Notes under the pieces: generated by a model
Database searches by the model: none
Told to the model about the DNA's origin: nothing
The model's input: the letters and a program-made list of their open reading frames with translations, nothing else
Source of the DNA: Nitrospira sp.
GTDB taxonomy: Bacteria; Nitrospirota; Nitrospiria; Nitrospirales; Nitrospiraceae
Assembly: GCA_024998625.1 (NCBI GenBank)
Contig: JACOEL010000005.1
Span: 1 to 64,000 of the forward strand
Length of the DNA stretch: 64,000 bases
Direction: 5' to 3'
Program-made: the position numbers and the translations under genes
Part shown: positions 34,601-42,246 of the stretch, in pieces
Layout of the letters: each line of letters starts with the position of its first letter
Numbering within the stretch: position 1 is the first letter of the stretch

Positions 34601-37600
34601 TTGCGATTCAGTATGCTGATTTCGCCCAGTGGCAACGGACTTGGCTGACCGGTTCGGTGTTGGCTGAGCAACTCGCGCACTGGAAATCCAAACTGACGGA
34701 TCTGCCGGTGCTCGCCTTGCCGGCCGATCGGCCGCGGTTGCCCATCCATTCGTTCAAGGGTGATCAGGTCTCCCTCGACCTGTCCTGGTCGCTCGTGAAT
34801 CGCCTCAAGCAGCTCAGCATACGCGAAGGCGTCACGTTGTATATGGTGTTCCTCGCCGGATTCTTCGGCCTCCTGCATCGCCTCACGCAGCAGCGTGATC
34901 TGGTGATCGGGACGCCGATCGCGAACCGTAATCGGCTGGAGATTGAGGATTTGATCGGCACGTTCGTGAATACGCTGGTGTTGCGGACGGATGTCACGGG
35001 GGAACTGACCTTCTGCGAATTACTGCGGCAGGTGAGAGATCTGTCCCTCGAGGCCTATGCGCACCAGGACATTCCGTTTGAAAAGCTCGTTGAAGAGCTG
35101 CGCCCGGATCGCAGTCAGGGCGGGTTGCCTCTGGTGCAGGTCCTGTTCAACTTTGCCAATACCCCCTTCGCCAGGACGGAATTTCAGCATTTGTCGTGGA
35201 CCCCTTATGAAGTCAGTCGGGGTGCGGCCCAGCTCGATCTCGGTTTGTCGATCGACCCGTTGGCTTCGCGAAAAGCCTATCTGGAATTCAACACGGACCT
35301 GTTCGATCGCACCTCCGCCGAACGTTGGCTGGCGGAGTACCGTCAATTCATGGAAGCCATCGCGGAACATCCGGAAGAGAAGCTCGGACGCATGGAGATC
35401 TTGACGGCACAGGAACAACATCGGATCCTTCATGAATGGAACGCGACCGACAGGCCGGTGGAGCGGGAGGCCTGTTTCCCGCAACTATTCGAAACGCAGG
35501 TCAGCCGGACTCCCGATGCAATTGCGGTTGTATTTGAAGGGGCTGAATGGTCCTATGCGGAACTGAATCGGCGCGCGAATCGGCTGGCGCATCGCTTGCG
35601 GGAACAGGGCGTGGGCCCGGATGTGGTGGTGCCGGTGTTCCTGGAACGGTCTCCCGAATTGTTGATCAGTCTCCTGGCGGTTATGAAAGCCGGTGGTGCC
35701 TATCTGCCGCTGGTTCCGGGATTGCCGATCCGCAGGTTGGCGGCCATGATCGAAGCCAGTCACGCGGCGGTCCTCGTGACAGACTCGACGCTCCTCGGCG
35801 GACTTCCCCAGCATCAGCTTCGGGTGGTCTGTCCAGACCGGGAGGCGGAGTCACTGGCGCGGTATTCGGAGAGCAATCCTGTGCCCCTCGCGAAACCCGA
35901 GCATCTCGTCTATGTCCTGTTCACCTCGGGGTCGACGGGCCAGCCAAAGGGCGTCGAGATCGAACATCGCGCCCTGGTGAATTTTCTCTGCTCCATGCAA
36001 CAGGAGCCGGGGATCGGCAGCCGGGACGTCCTGCTCGCCATCACGCCGCTGTCGTTCGATATCGCCGGTTTGGAACTCTATCTTCCGTTGCTGGTCGGGG
36101 CCCGCATTATTCTGGCTGGTCGCCTTCAAGCGATGGAGGGAGCCTGGCTGCAACGCGAACTTGATCAGGGCGTAGTGACCATGATGCAGGCGACGCCTGC
36201 CACCTGGCGGATGGTGTTGCAGTCGGGATGGCAGGGTGGGCGACAGGTCAAAGTCCTGTGCGGGGGGGAAGCCTTGCCGCGGGAATTGGCCCAAGAACTG
36301 CTCAGTAGAGCGGGATCGGTTTGGAACGTGTACGGACCGACGGAGACGACGGTTTGGTCGACGTTGGAGCGGGTGCGTACCGCTGAACGCACCATTTCTC
36401 TCGGGCGGCCGATCGCGAATACTCAGGTCTATGTGTTGGATCTGAACCGGGAGCCCGTACCGATCGGAATTCCGGGTGAACTGTATATCGGCGGGATGGG
36501 GCTTGCGCGCGGATACCGGGGCGCTCCTCAGCTGACGGCGGAGCGATTCGTCTCCAGTCCGTTCCGGGCGGGCGAGCGGCTCTACCGCACGGGTGATCAG
36601 GTCAAATGGCTGCCGGACGGACGATTGGATTACATCGGGCGTATCGATTATCAGGTCAAACTGCGAGGATTCCGGATCGAACTGGGAGAAATCGAGGCGG
36701 TCTTGGCGGACGATCCGACCGTGAAGCAGGCGGTGGTTATCGTGCGGGACGATGCGCCGGGAGATAAGCGGCTGGTGGCCTATGTGGTGGCGAGAGAAGG
36801 GCAGAGCTGCAATCCGCTGGCGCTTCGGCGCGCGCTGCGGGACATGGTGCCGGATTATATGGTGCCGGCGGCGATTGTGCCGCTCGACGAATTCCCGCTC
36901 ACGCCGAATGGAAAGGTGGATCGTAGCGCCTTGCCCGCGCCGGTGGCGGAGCCGGTGCATGACAGCGCCCAGCCGATCGAGCCCAGGAATCGAGTTGAAT
37001 TGCAGTTGGTGGCCATCTGGGAGCAGGTCCTGGGAATCACGCCCATCGGCGTGCGCGACAATTTCTTCGCGTTGGGCGGTTATTCCCTGCTGGCGCTTCG
37101 GCTGTTCAGCGCGATCGAGCAGACGTTCGGCATCCGCCTGCCGATGGCGGTACTCTTTCAGGCGCCCACGATCGAGCAATTGGCGGATGTCCTGGCCGGC
37201 GAAGGGTGCACCGTGCGCTGGCGGTCGTTAGTCGCGATTCAACCGGAGGGAAAAAATCCTCCCTTTTTTGCGGTTCCGGGGGTCGGCGGCAATGTGCTCG
37301 TATTTGCCCGCCTGGCCAAACTGCTCGGGGATGCCCAACCGTTTTACGGACTGCAGTCTCGCGGCCTCGACGGAAAAGAAAAACCGTTCATGCGCGTGGA
37401 GGAGATGGCCGCGCATTACATCGAAGAAATACGGTCGATTCAACCGCATGGACCGTACCTCATCGGTGGAACCTGCACGGGCGGGCTGGCGGCCTACGAG
37501 ATCGCCCAACAGCTCACGGCGCAGGGAGAGGAGGTGATTCTGGCTGTCATGGAATCCTGGCACCCGCGATCCTACCGGACGCATTGGAGTCGACCTCCCT

Positions 37601-38091
37601 ACCTGCTCTGGCCGATTCTGTTTGTGTGGATGAAGGTCACGACGTATCTTCGACTCATGCGGAGACTGCCGATCCAGGAGTGGGCGTCGTTCTGGAGAGG
37701 AAAGTTGAAACGGATTTGGAATCTCATGCACCATACTGAGGGGGCCGAGCATCACGATGAGTTCCTCTACAAGGATCAGGTGACCTACGCCACCTTCCAT
37801 GCGGTGGCGCGTTACGATTTGAAACCGTTCGGCGGACCGGTGTTGAACGTGATTGCTTCCAAGCATCCCCTGACGAATTCCAGCGATGATACGCGGTTGG
37901 TCTTCGGCGAATCCGCGATGGGCATGAGCCGTACGATCTATCTGCCGGCCGAAGATTCGGGGCGGTTATTTGTCGCGCCGCATGTGCAGGAGTTGGCGCA
38001 CCATCTGAAGACGTTTTGGCAGGAAGCCTGGGCCGTGCTCCGGAACAGGCCGGATGATCAGGACAAGGGGCCTTCCTCAAGAGCCGCATAA
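28654..38091 (+). CDS. Lipopeptide non-ribosomal peptide synthetase, FAAL-PCP-C-A-PCP-C-A-PCP-TE
   Basis: Domains, numbered from TTG 28654: fatty acyl-AMP ligase about 30-590 (YTSGSTSAPKGVMVSHG from 201; SGGPNFAYRRC is FAAL-like); carrier 1 with Ser666 in GLDSL; condensation 1 with HHIAVDG at 854-860; adenylation 1 (core motif from 1346, pocket Asp1392); carrier 2 with Ser1753; condensation 2 with HHIISDQ at 1948-1954; adenylation 2 (core motif from 2423, pocket Asp2469); carrier 3 with Ser2811; thioesterase with Cys2941 in GTCTG. All core residues for a working line look intact. Pocket residues suggest a basic amino acid for module 1 and Gly for module 2. I keep the longest frame; GTG 28729 is a likely real start. 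An exporter and a PPTase follow. Confidence 0.93.
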   Translation: MWLHHNRSTTRGLLVRLGPTGVEHSVVRHPSVTIPPGETLLDVLRWRAEHQPDQTAYVFLRDGISPNTVLTYRQLDAKARSIAGYLQSRFAAGDRLLLVYPPGLEFVQAFWGALYAGLIAVPVPPPDAFRARVGVARVRRIAEDAGAAGILSTNQILELTRAQGPAIPLEQWLVFDAVTPDSTAQWTPSHSLPSTLAYLQYTSGSTSAPKGVMVSHGNMTAQSRCITDAGCYDAHSVALSWMPHFHDYGLVKGIIQPAWIGRPAYLMSPLTFLKRPLRWLEAIQRYQVTHSGGPNFAYRRCVETIAPEDCAKLDLSGWQVASCGAEPIAHDTIDRFAEAFAPSGFRREAFFPAYGMAEYTLLISLKREGVAPTVQALDPMALERGLIFEARTGGGSVRHVVGCGAPVGDTRVVIAHPDTLSRCAAQQVGEIWLAGASTTQGYWNNPEETARAFGATLRDTGEGPFLRTGDLGFVKDGEVFVTGRLKDLLIVRGRNHYPQDIERTVEQSHRLFRGGGAAAFPIQDAGEEAVVVVQEVERQATTLPLDELAAAIRSAVAEQHDLHVFTIIFIKAGSLPKTSSGKVQRRACRDQFLAGRLSIIGKSVLPATPSQARSVVVKIEDLRVLSPDVRRRQIEQAVEGMIADRLGCSREAIARDRPIHLLGLDSLMAAEVSHRVEESFHVPLSLQQLLGGATPGDLAETIEAGIFREGSELAAAGRPNLTAENVAPLSENQAALWFLSQLAPDSAAANVSVILPLPFDVNQVALKQALDRLGERHATLRTTYDIQDEVPVQRIHTRLPLSWTIIDASTWDWARLRREAMEAAAIPFNLAHGPLWRASLFKGKRQAWLLLVAHHIAVDGWSMIHLVEELKRHCASDGSTLQEGSNGHGSQPAPYGEFINWHRALLASEEGRRLAQYWKSRLAGELPNYDMLYDRPPTTVEPSRYAWDAVQIGPALTERLKAFAQAEGTTLYTVCLTALHALLYRYTNVEDTAVVTPVFGRSRSRFAQTVGDFVNMLVLRETVQPDSTSRDLLAQTKRTLLEALDHQDYPYSRLVSDLRPARDRQRTPLGQILFVLQQFKLLAELDQRMSAWPSSAAESCLPPWEAYVIPQQSGQFDLCLELAESEQGLTGYFEYKDELFTPDRMARMQQHFVRVLEGLVADPSAPIGSLPLMSEAECRETVLTWGRSSEATEPAQCLHRQVEAQVSRTPDAIAVRQGDQELTYRELNARANRVAHYLRRRGVAPGVVVGLCLERSLNLIVGMLGILKSGGAYLPLDADYPTDRLEYMLRDSQVRVLVTQQDQLARLPATNSHTICLDSEWDQIVRFPDDAIEGADVPENLAYVIYTSGSTGQPKGVMIEHRSIANYVRAITEIAGVHSRDRVLQFASMSFDTAAEEMFPCLTTGATLVLRTQMMIDSVSGFLDRCREWQLTVLDLPTAYWHEVVTRMELEQLTFPESVKTVIIGGERVLPQIVQRWAKLVGRTVRLLNTYGPTETTVAVTWSDLTGLGVQEELHEDVPIGRVISQSSVYVLDRHRRPVPVGVPGELYVGGVGVARGYRGRPELTDTKFIPDPFSSLPGARLYRTGDLVRWRPDGQLDYRGRVDRQVKIRGYRIELEEIEALLNRHPDLERAVVEVREDQPGDKRIVAFMVPRPQNRLGLVQLREQLRSQLPAHMIPSAFVEMETLPLTVNGKVDRAALRVATDSRASKVDLSSEFLAPRTPTEQVLADIWGEILHVKDVGVHDNFFELGGHSLLATQLVSRVQALFRVVLPLRQVFERPTIATLAEVIKRSQETRKQQSDRDGQPMTKAARGTPLPLSFAQERMWFLYQLSPTGAAYNIPASVRLHGPLNRAALRWSVAELVRRHDALRTTFATVDGQARQIVHTSLDPLWVEEDLRGLPREMREVRALELATAEARRPFDLGQGPLLRILLVQLGEEDYVLVVSTHHIISDQWSYGVIARELVKCYNAFCAGKPVAIQPELAIQYADFAQWQRTWLTGSVLAEQLAHWKSKLTDLPVLALPADRPRLPIHSFKGDQVSLDLSWSLVNRLKQLSIREGVTLYMVFLAGFFGLLHRLTQQRDLVIGTPIANRNRLEIEDLIGTFVNTLVLRTDVTGELTFCELLRQVRDLSLEAYAHQDIPFEKLVEELRPDRSQGGLPLVQVLFNFANTPFARTEFQHLSWTPYEVSRGAAQLDLGLSIDPLASRKAYLEFNTDLFDRTSAERWLAEYRQFMEAIAEHPEEKLGRMEILTAQEQHRILHEWNATDRPVEREACFPQLFETQVSRTPDAIAVVFEGAEWSYAELNRRANRLAHRLREQGVGPDVVVPVFLERSPELLISLLAVMKAGGAYLPLVPGLPIRRLAAMIEASHAAVLVTDSTLLGGLPQHQLRVVCPDREAESLARYSESNPVPLAKPEHLVYVLFTSGSTGQPKGVEIEHRALVNFLCSMQQEPGIGSRDVLLAITPLSFDIAGLELYLPLLVGARIILAGRLQAMEGAWLQRELDQGVVTMMQATPATWRMVLQSGWQGGRQVKVLCGGEALPRELAQELLSRAGSVWNVYGPTETTVWSTLERVRTAERTISLGRPIANTQVYVLDLNREPVPIGIPGELYIGGMGLARGYRGAPQLTAERFVSSPFRAGERLYRTGDQVKWLPDGRLDYIGRIDYQVKLRGFRIELGEIEAVLADDPTVKQAVVIVRDDAPGDKRLVAYVVAREGQSCNPLALRRALRDMVPDYMVPAAIVPLDEFPLTPNGKVDRSALPAPVAEPVHDSAQPIEPRNRVELQLVAIWEQVLGITPIGVRDNFFALGGYSLLALRLFSAIEQTFGIRLPMAVLFQAPTIEQLADVLAGEGCTVRWRSLVAIQPEGKNPPFFAVPGVGGNVLVFARLAKLLGDAQPFYGLQSRGLDGKEKPFMRVEEMAAHYIEEIRSIQPHGPYLIGGTCTGGLAAYEIAQQLTAQGEEVILAVMESWHPRSYRTHWSRPPYLLWPILFVWMKVTTYLRLMRRLPIQEWASFWRGKLKRIWNLMHHTEGAEHHDEFLYKDQVTYATFHAVARYDLKPFGGPVLNVIASKHPLTNSSDDTRLVFGESAMGMSRTIYLPAEDSGRLFVAPHVQELAHHLKTFWQEAWAVLRNRPDDQDKGPSSRAA

Positions 38092-38118
38092 GGCCAACGG
38101 GACTGCAATCGCCTCACC

Positions 38119-39816
38119 ATGATGAAAATGTATCGGTTTCTCCTGTTCTTGCTCCGCGACGCCCGAAGCATGATGGTGCTGATGGTCCTGACCGGTCTGT
38201 TGGCCGGTCTGTCGAGCGTGGGCCTGCTCGCCATCATCAACAAACTCATCAACGGCGCCGGGGCGACCTCGGAGCTGTTTGCCGTGGCCTTCATCGGCCT
38301 GGCGGTGCTGAAGGTCGTGTCCAACTACCTCTCCCAACTGTTGCTTGTCTCCTTCGCGCAGAAAACCATCCTGAATCTCGGGATGGATCTCTGTTGGAAA
38401 GTGGTGCGGGCCCCCTATCGTACGTTGGAACGTCGTGGCGCGCATGAAATTTTGGCGACGCTGACGGATGACACGAATGCCATGGCCTGGGCGGTGAACG
38501 GATTGCCGGGCTTGGCGATCAATGTTGCGATTCTCGCCGGCTGCTCACTCTATCTCGCGTGGCTCTCGTGGCAGGCTTTTCTTGGCGTGGTCATCCTGGC
38601 GGTGTTCGGACTGATCGGGTACCGACAGCTGTATAACCGGGTGCTCCGGTCGTCGCTGGCGGTGCGCGATGCGAAGGGCGTCCTCTTCGAGCATTTTCGT
38701 AGTCTGACGGAAGGCATGAAGGAGCTGATGTTGCATCGCGGGCGTCGAGAAACGTTCGTCGATTCGGATATCCGGCAGGCTGCTGAAGCGCTCCGCCATC
38801 ACAATCTGGTGACGACGAAGCAATACCTCACCACCGATTCCTGGACGCAGGTGCTGTTCTACGGATTGATCGGGGTCATTCTCCTGCTCTTTCCCAGATT
38901 GTTGTCGTTGTCGGGAGAGTCACTGACAGGATATGCGTTCGCGATGCTCTACATGATCGGTCCGATGTGGGGCCTGCTCGGGATGGTGCCAACCTTGAGC
39001 CGCGGCCAGGTGGCGTTGGAGAAGATCGAATCGCTGGGACTGGCATTGGAGGAAGGCGGTCGGGAGGGCGGAGCGGAGCGCCTGGTGACTCAGGACACGC
39101 AATCCCTGGAGTTCTCGGAGGCGTGTTTTTCGTATGAACCGAAAGGCGAGGATGAGCGGTCGTTCAGCCTCGGGCCGTTCAATGTGACGGTCCGGACCGG
39201 CGAGATGGTGTTTATCATCGGGGGAAACGGCAGCGGGAAGTCGACTTTTGTGAAGGTGCTCACCGGGTTGTACCTTCCGCAACAGGGAGAGATCAGGCTG
39301 AATGGCGAAGCGATCACGCCCGCGAACCAGGACTGGTACCGACAGCATTTTGCGGCGGTGTTTTCCGATTTCTACCTGTTCAAGAAGCTGTTGGGGCTCG
39401 ATCCGGCACTGATTGAGAGTCAGGCAGAGGGCTGGTTGAAGACGCTCCGGATTCAACACAAGGTTACGATCCGCGATGGCGAGTATTCGACGATCAACTT
39501 GTCGCAGGGCCAACGGAAGCGTCTGGCCCTGGTCACGGCCATGTTGGAAGATCGTCCGTTTTATGTCTTTGACGAATGGGCGGCCGATCAGGATCCTCAG
39601 TACAAGGACGTCTTTTACGGTGAGCTCTTGCCGGAGTTGCGGGCGCGAGGAAAAGGTGTCATCGTGGTCACCCATGACGACCGGTATTTCCATGTGGGCG
39701 ACCGCGTGCTAAAACTGGACGAAGGCAAGATCCTGGAAATTCCGAACTCGACCGCTTCAACCGGCTCGCGTCGAACGCCCCCGATGTTCAAGCCGGTGAT
39801 CCGCTCCTCGGCGTAA
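38119..39816 (+). CDS. SyrD/PvdE-type cyclic-peptide/lipopeptide ABC exporter
   Basis: This fused permease-ATPase has 565 residues. Six membrane helices (about residues 1-300, starting YRFLLFLLRDARSMMVLMVL) are followed by an ATPase domain with Walker A GGNGSGKST near residue 368, ABC signature NLSQGQRKRLAL and Walker B YVFDEW with Asp485 and Glu486. The phrase FDEWAADQDPQYKDVFY is typical of the cyclic-peptide exporter family that includes SyrD and PvdE, which move acylated peptides across the inner membrane. It starts 27 bases after the NRPS stop, so it almost certainly exports that product. Confidence 0.92.
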   Translation: MMKMYRFLLFLLRDARSMMVLMVLTGLLAGLSSVGLLAIINKLINGAGATSELFAVAFIGLAVLKVVSNYLSQLLLVSFAQKTILNLGMDLCWKVVRAPYRTLERRGAHEILATLTDDTNAMAWAVNGLPGLAINVAILAGCSLYLAWLSWQAFLGVVILAVFGLIGYRQLYNRVLRSSLAVRDAKGVLFEHFRSLTEGMKELMLHRGRRETFVDSDIRQAAEALRHHNLVTTKQYLTTDSWTQVLFYGLIGVILLLFPRLLSLSGESLTGYAFAMLYMIGPMWGLLGMVPTLSRGQVALEKIESLGLALEEGGREGGAERLVTQDTQSLEFSEACFSYEPKGEDERSFSLGPFNVTVRTGEMVFIIGGNGSGKSTFVKVLTGLYLPQQGEIRLNGEAITPANQDWYRQHFAAVFSDFYLFKKLLGLDPALIESQAEGWLKTLRIQHKVTIRDGEYSTINLSQGQRKRLALVTAMLEDRPFYVFDEWAADQDPQYKDVFYGELLPELRARGKGVIVVTHDDRYFHVGDRVLKLDEGKILEIPNSTASTGSRRTPPMFKPVIRSSA

Positions 39817-39847
39817 GGCTGGGGATGCGCCTTGTATATCTCAACCC

Positions 39848-40612
39848 ATGTCCGGATTGTCGATTCCCTCCAGAGATTCTCCGCCGTTGCCCGCTCTGAG
39901 CCGGCAGGATGTGCATGTCTGGTTCTGCCCGCTTGTCCGGCATGAGAAGCAACGTGCCGCTCTTGCCGCTCTGCTCTCGCGTGATGAACAGGCCCGCGCG
40001 GCTCGGTTTGCCTTCGAACGGGATCGCCATCGGTTCATTCTGTCGCACGGCCTGCTGCGCACCATTCTGGCCCGCTATGTCGGGGGAGCACCCGCGCAGA
40101 TTGAATTTGCCACCGGAGCCCATGGGAAGCCGGCTCTGACCGGTCGCTCCTGTGCCGGGCAGGACATCCAGTTCAGCCTCTCCCATTCAGGGGAATATGC
40201 TGTGGTGGCCGTGGCGGCCGGTCGGGCCGTCGGCGTGGATGTGGAGGTGCGCAGGCAGGATGTGGATGTCCTCAATCTCGCCCAGCGGTTTTTTGCGGCA
40301 GGGGAAGCACATCAGATTATTGAGACCCAAGGGGACGCGCAGCAGCAACTGTTCTATCGCTATTGGACGGCGAAGGAGGCCTATCTCAAAGGGCGTGGGG
40401 TGGGGTTGTTTCTCGCGCTGGATCAATTCGAAATCCTATTCGATGACGGGTCGCCGATCGCTCGGGTTTGTACGAGAGACTCCGGAGCCCTCGATACGAA
40501 CTGGCAGGTGCGGTCCCTCTCGTTGGCCGATGACATATCGGGAGCACTCGCCGTTGAGGGGCCGGCCTGGCAGGTTCGACTGTGTGATTCGAGTACTGAT
40601 CTGTTTCGTTAG
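39848..40612 (+). CDS. 4'-phosphopantetheinyl transferase, Sfp type
   Basis: Sfp-type transferases activate carrier proteins by adding phosphopantetheine from coenzyme A to the conserved Ser. The 254-residue protein shows the substrate region GAHGKPAL, FSLSHSGEYAVVAV, the magnesium site VGVDVE (Asp131, Glu133) and WTAKEAYLK (Lys176, Glu177), all as expected for an active Sfp-like enzyme. It lies 31 bases after the exporter gene and should activate the three carrier domains of the NRPS. The length (about 230-250 in the Sfp class) excludes an AcpS-type enzyme. It is convergent with tadA. Confidence 0.93.
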   Translation: MSGLSIPSRDSPPLPALSRQDVHVWFCPLVRHEKQRAALAALLSRDEQARAARFAFERDRHRFILSHGLLRTILARYVGGAPAQIEFATGAHGKPALTGRSCAGQDIQFSLSHSGEYAVVAVAAGRAVGVDVEVRRQDVDVLNLAQRFFAAGEAHQIIETQGDAQQQLFYRYWTAKEAYLKGRGVGLFLALDQFEILFDDGSPIARVCTRDSGALDTNWQVRSLSLADDISGALAVEGPAWQVRLCDSSTDLFR

Positions 40613-41097
40613 GTGATCTCCCGCCGGGCTGCGTCTTTTCTCAGCTGCCGAAAGAAGTCCTGTAACAACGCCTGACTTTCTTCAGCACAGACCCCTCCGA
40701 CGACCTCCACGCGGTGGTTGAGTCTTGGCTCAGGGGGAATATTCATGATGGATCCGCAAGCGCCGGCTTTGGGATCGGTCGTGCCGAACACCAGCCGTGG
40801 AATGCGAGCGAGCACGATGGCGCCGATGCACATCGTGCAGGGTTCCAGCGTGACATAGAGGGTCGTGTCGATGAGTCGCCAGCTTCCCATATGCCGTGCT
40901 GCGTCTTGGATCACGATCACTTCCGCATGAGCCGTCGGGTCCTGCCTGGTTTCCCTGAGATTATGGGCTTGAGCGATCACGATGCCCTCATGTACCAATA
41001 ACGCGGCGATCGGCACTTCACCGATCAGCGGCGCCGCACGCGCGAGTGATAGTGCTTGTTGCATGAAGCGGGTATCGAGATCGTCGAGGGGGAGCAT
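40609..41097 (-). CDS. tadA: tRNA-specific adenosine deaminase
   Basis: TadA converts adenosine 34 to inosine in tRNA-Arg(ACG). The zinc site is clear: His57 and Glu59 in DPTAHAEVIVI, and Cys87 and Cys90 in LEPCTMCIGAI. DPKAGACGSIMNI and LNHRVEVVGGVCAEE complete the family pattern. The 162-residue length is normal. The start is ATG 41097; an internal Met at residue 12 is a possible alternative. Its stop overlaps the PPTase stop region. Confidence 0.95.
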   Translation of the reverse strand: MLPLDDLDTRFMQQALSLARAAPLIGEVPIAALLVHEGIVIAQAHNLRETRQDPTAHAEVIVIQDAARHMGSWRLIDTTLYVTLEPCTMCIGAIVLARIPRLVFGTTDPKAGACGSIMNIPPEPRLNHRVEVVGGVCAEESQALLQDFFRQLRKDAARREIT

Positions 41098-41229
41098 CGT
41101 GTCGTCGGCTGAATCCTGTCAGGGGCTGAACGCTACGGCAGTCGATAAGGCGCCTGCATGCTAGCACGTTCTCTGTGTGGAATGGCACCGGGAGAGGAGG
41201 CGCAAGCGGAAGGTCGAGTCACCGGCCGG

Positions 41230-42246
41230 TCAGATCTGCCCAATCAAATAAATTGCGCCCGTGGGTTCCGGGCGTCCGCCGTCCGGTTCCACGGTCACGG
41301 CGAATTTTTTCATCCGCGAAAACTCGGTCATATTCCTGATGAGCATACGGGCTTTCAAGCCCGCATCGAGTCCGAAGATGCCTGCGCTCACCGGTTTGTC
41401 GTCGATAGCCCAGAGCTGGTACACCTTGCCGCTCGGTAGGGCCGGCAGATTGTACGCGTAGAGCCAGGCTTTCTTGGTTGCCGGATCGAATAGCAGGAAG
41501 GCGCCTGCCGATTTAGCCATATCGGACCCTGCCAGCGACACGACTTTTGAAGAGGGGTTTTTGAACAGTCCGGCAAATTCCTCGTTCTGCCTGGCCAGGC
41601 GTTGCAGGGAGGATTCGTTCTGGGTCAGTTGGGTGTGCGCGTCGTCCAGCTCCGCTTCCCGCTGCAGCAATTGATCCCGGAGTTCCGCGACCTCTGTGGT
41701 CCGTTGGTCGATCTCCGACTTGAGCGTGCCGATGGTCTGTTCACGCTGTTGCAGCTCCGACTGCAGGCCGGCCACGCGGGCGGTCTCCTGCTGCACGGCG
41801 GCTTGCAGTTGCTGAATCTCGTTCGAATGCTGAGACGTTTGCGTATAGGACAACCATGCGAGATACCCGCCTCCCACAATTATGGCGGTCGCGGCAAATC
41901 CCATTGCCAGACGGAACGGCAGCGAGCGGGCCGGCGCGATGGGCGGGAACAGGTGGTTCATCCATTCGCCCGGTTCCAGGCTTGACTTCGGGCCGGCCTG
42001 CTCCGCCTCCACCGCACCCGCGATTGGCATCGGCGCCATCATGATTTTGGCTTTGAGCGTATTCGGGGGTGTCGCCGGAGTGAGCCCGAACGGCAGCAGT
42101 GACGCCACGGTTTGATAGTCTTTGAGAGCCGCATGGCAGGCCGCGCATCCCGATAACAGGTGCGCTTCGATGGCCTGCCGCTCGGAGCGTTCAAGGGAGC
42201 CGATCGCGTAGAGGGGGACCGCGTCCTCCAGTTCCTCGTGTGTCAT
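41230..42246 (-). CDS. Anti-sigma factor, RskA type with zinc-finger N-terminus
   Basis: Residues 1-60 form an anti-sigma zinc-finger-like domain with His29, Cys34 and Cys37 (EAHLLSGCAACHAAL). A membrane segment (about 108-130, LAMGFAATAIIVGGGYLAWL) follows, then a long Gln-rich coiled coil (about 135-220). A C-terminal RskA-like domain in the periplasm (KVYQLWAIDDKPVSAGIFGL) closes the 338-residue protein. It starts within the sigma gene stop (four-base overlap), so it should hold that sigma factor at the membrane until an envelope signal arrives. The coiled coil between anchor and sensor is longer than in classical RskA. Confidence 0.9.
   Translation of the reverse strand: MTHEELEDAVPLYAIGSLERSERQAIEAHLLSGCAACHAALKDYQTVASLLPFGLTPATPPNTLKAKIMMAPMPIAGAVEAEQAGPKSSLEPGEWMNHLFPPIAPARSLPFRLAMGFAATAIIVGGGYLAWLSYTQTSQHSNEIQQLQAAVQQETARVAGLQSELQQREQTIGTLKSEIDQRTTEVAELRDQLLQREAELDDAHTQLTQNESSLQRLARQNEEFAGLFKNPSSKVVSLAGSDMAKSAGAFLLFDPATKKAWLYAYNLPALPSGKVYQLWAIDDKPVSAGIFGLDAGLKARMLIRNMTEFSRMKKFAVTVEPDGGRPEPTGAIYLIGQI

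Noticed and set aside
33652-37179. Long antisense frames (408 and 442 codons) across the NRPS gene
   Set aside because: They mirror the repeated adenylation and condensation motifs and carry no family signature; they are shadows of the NRPS.
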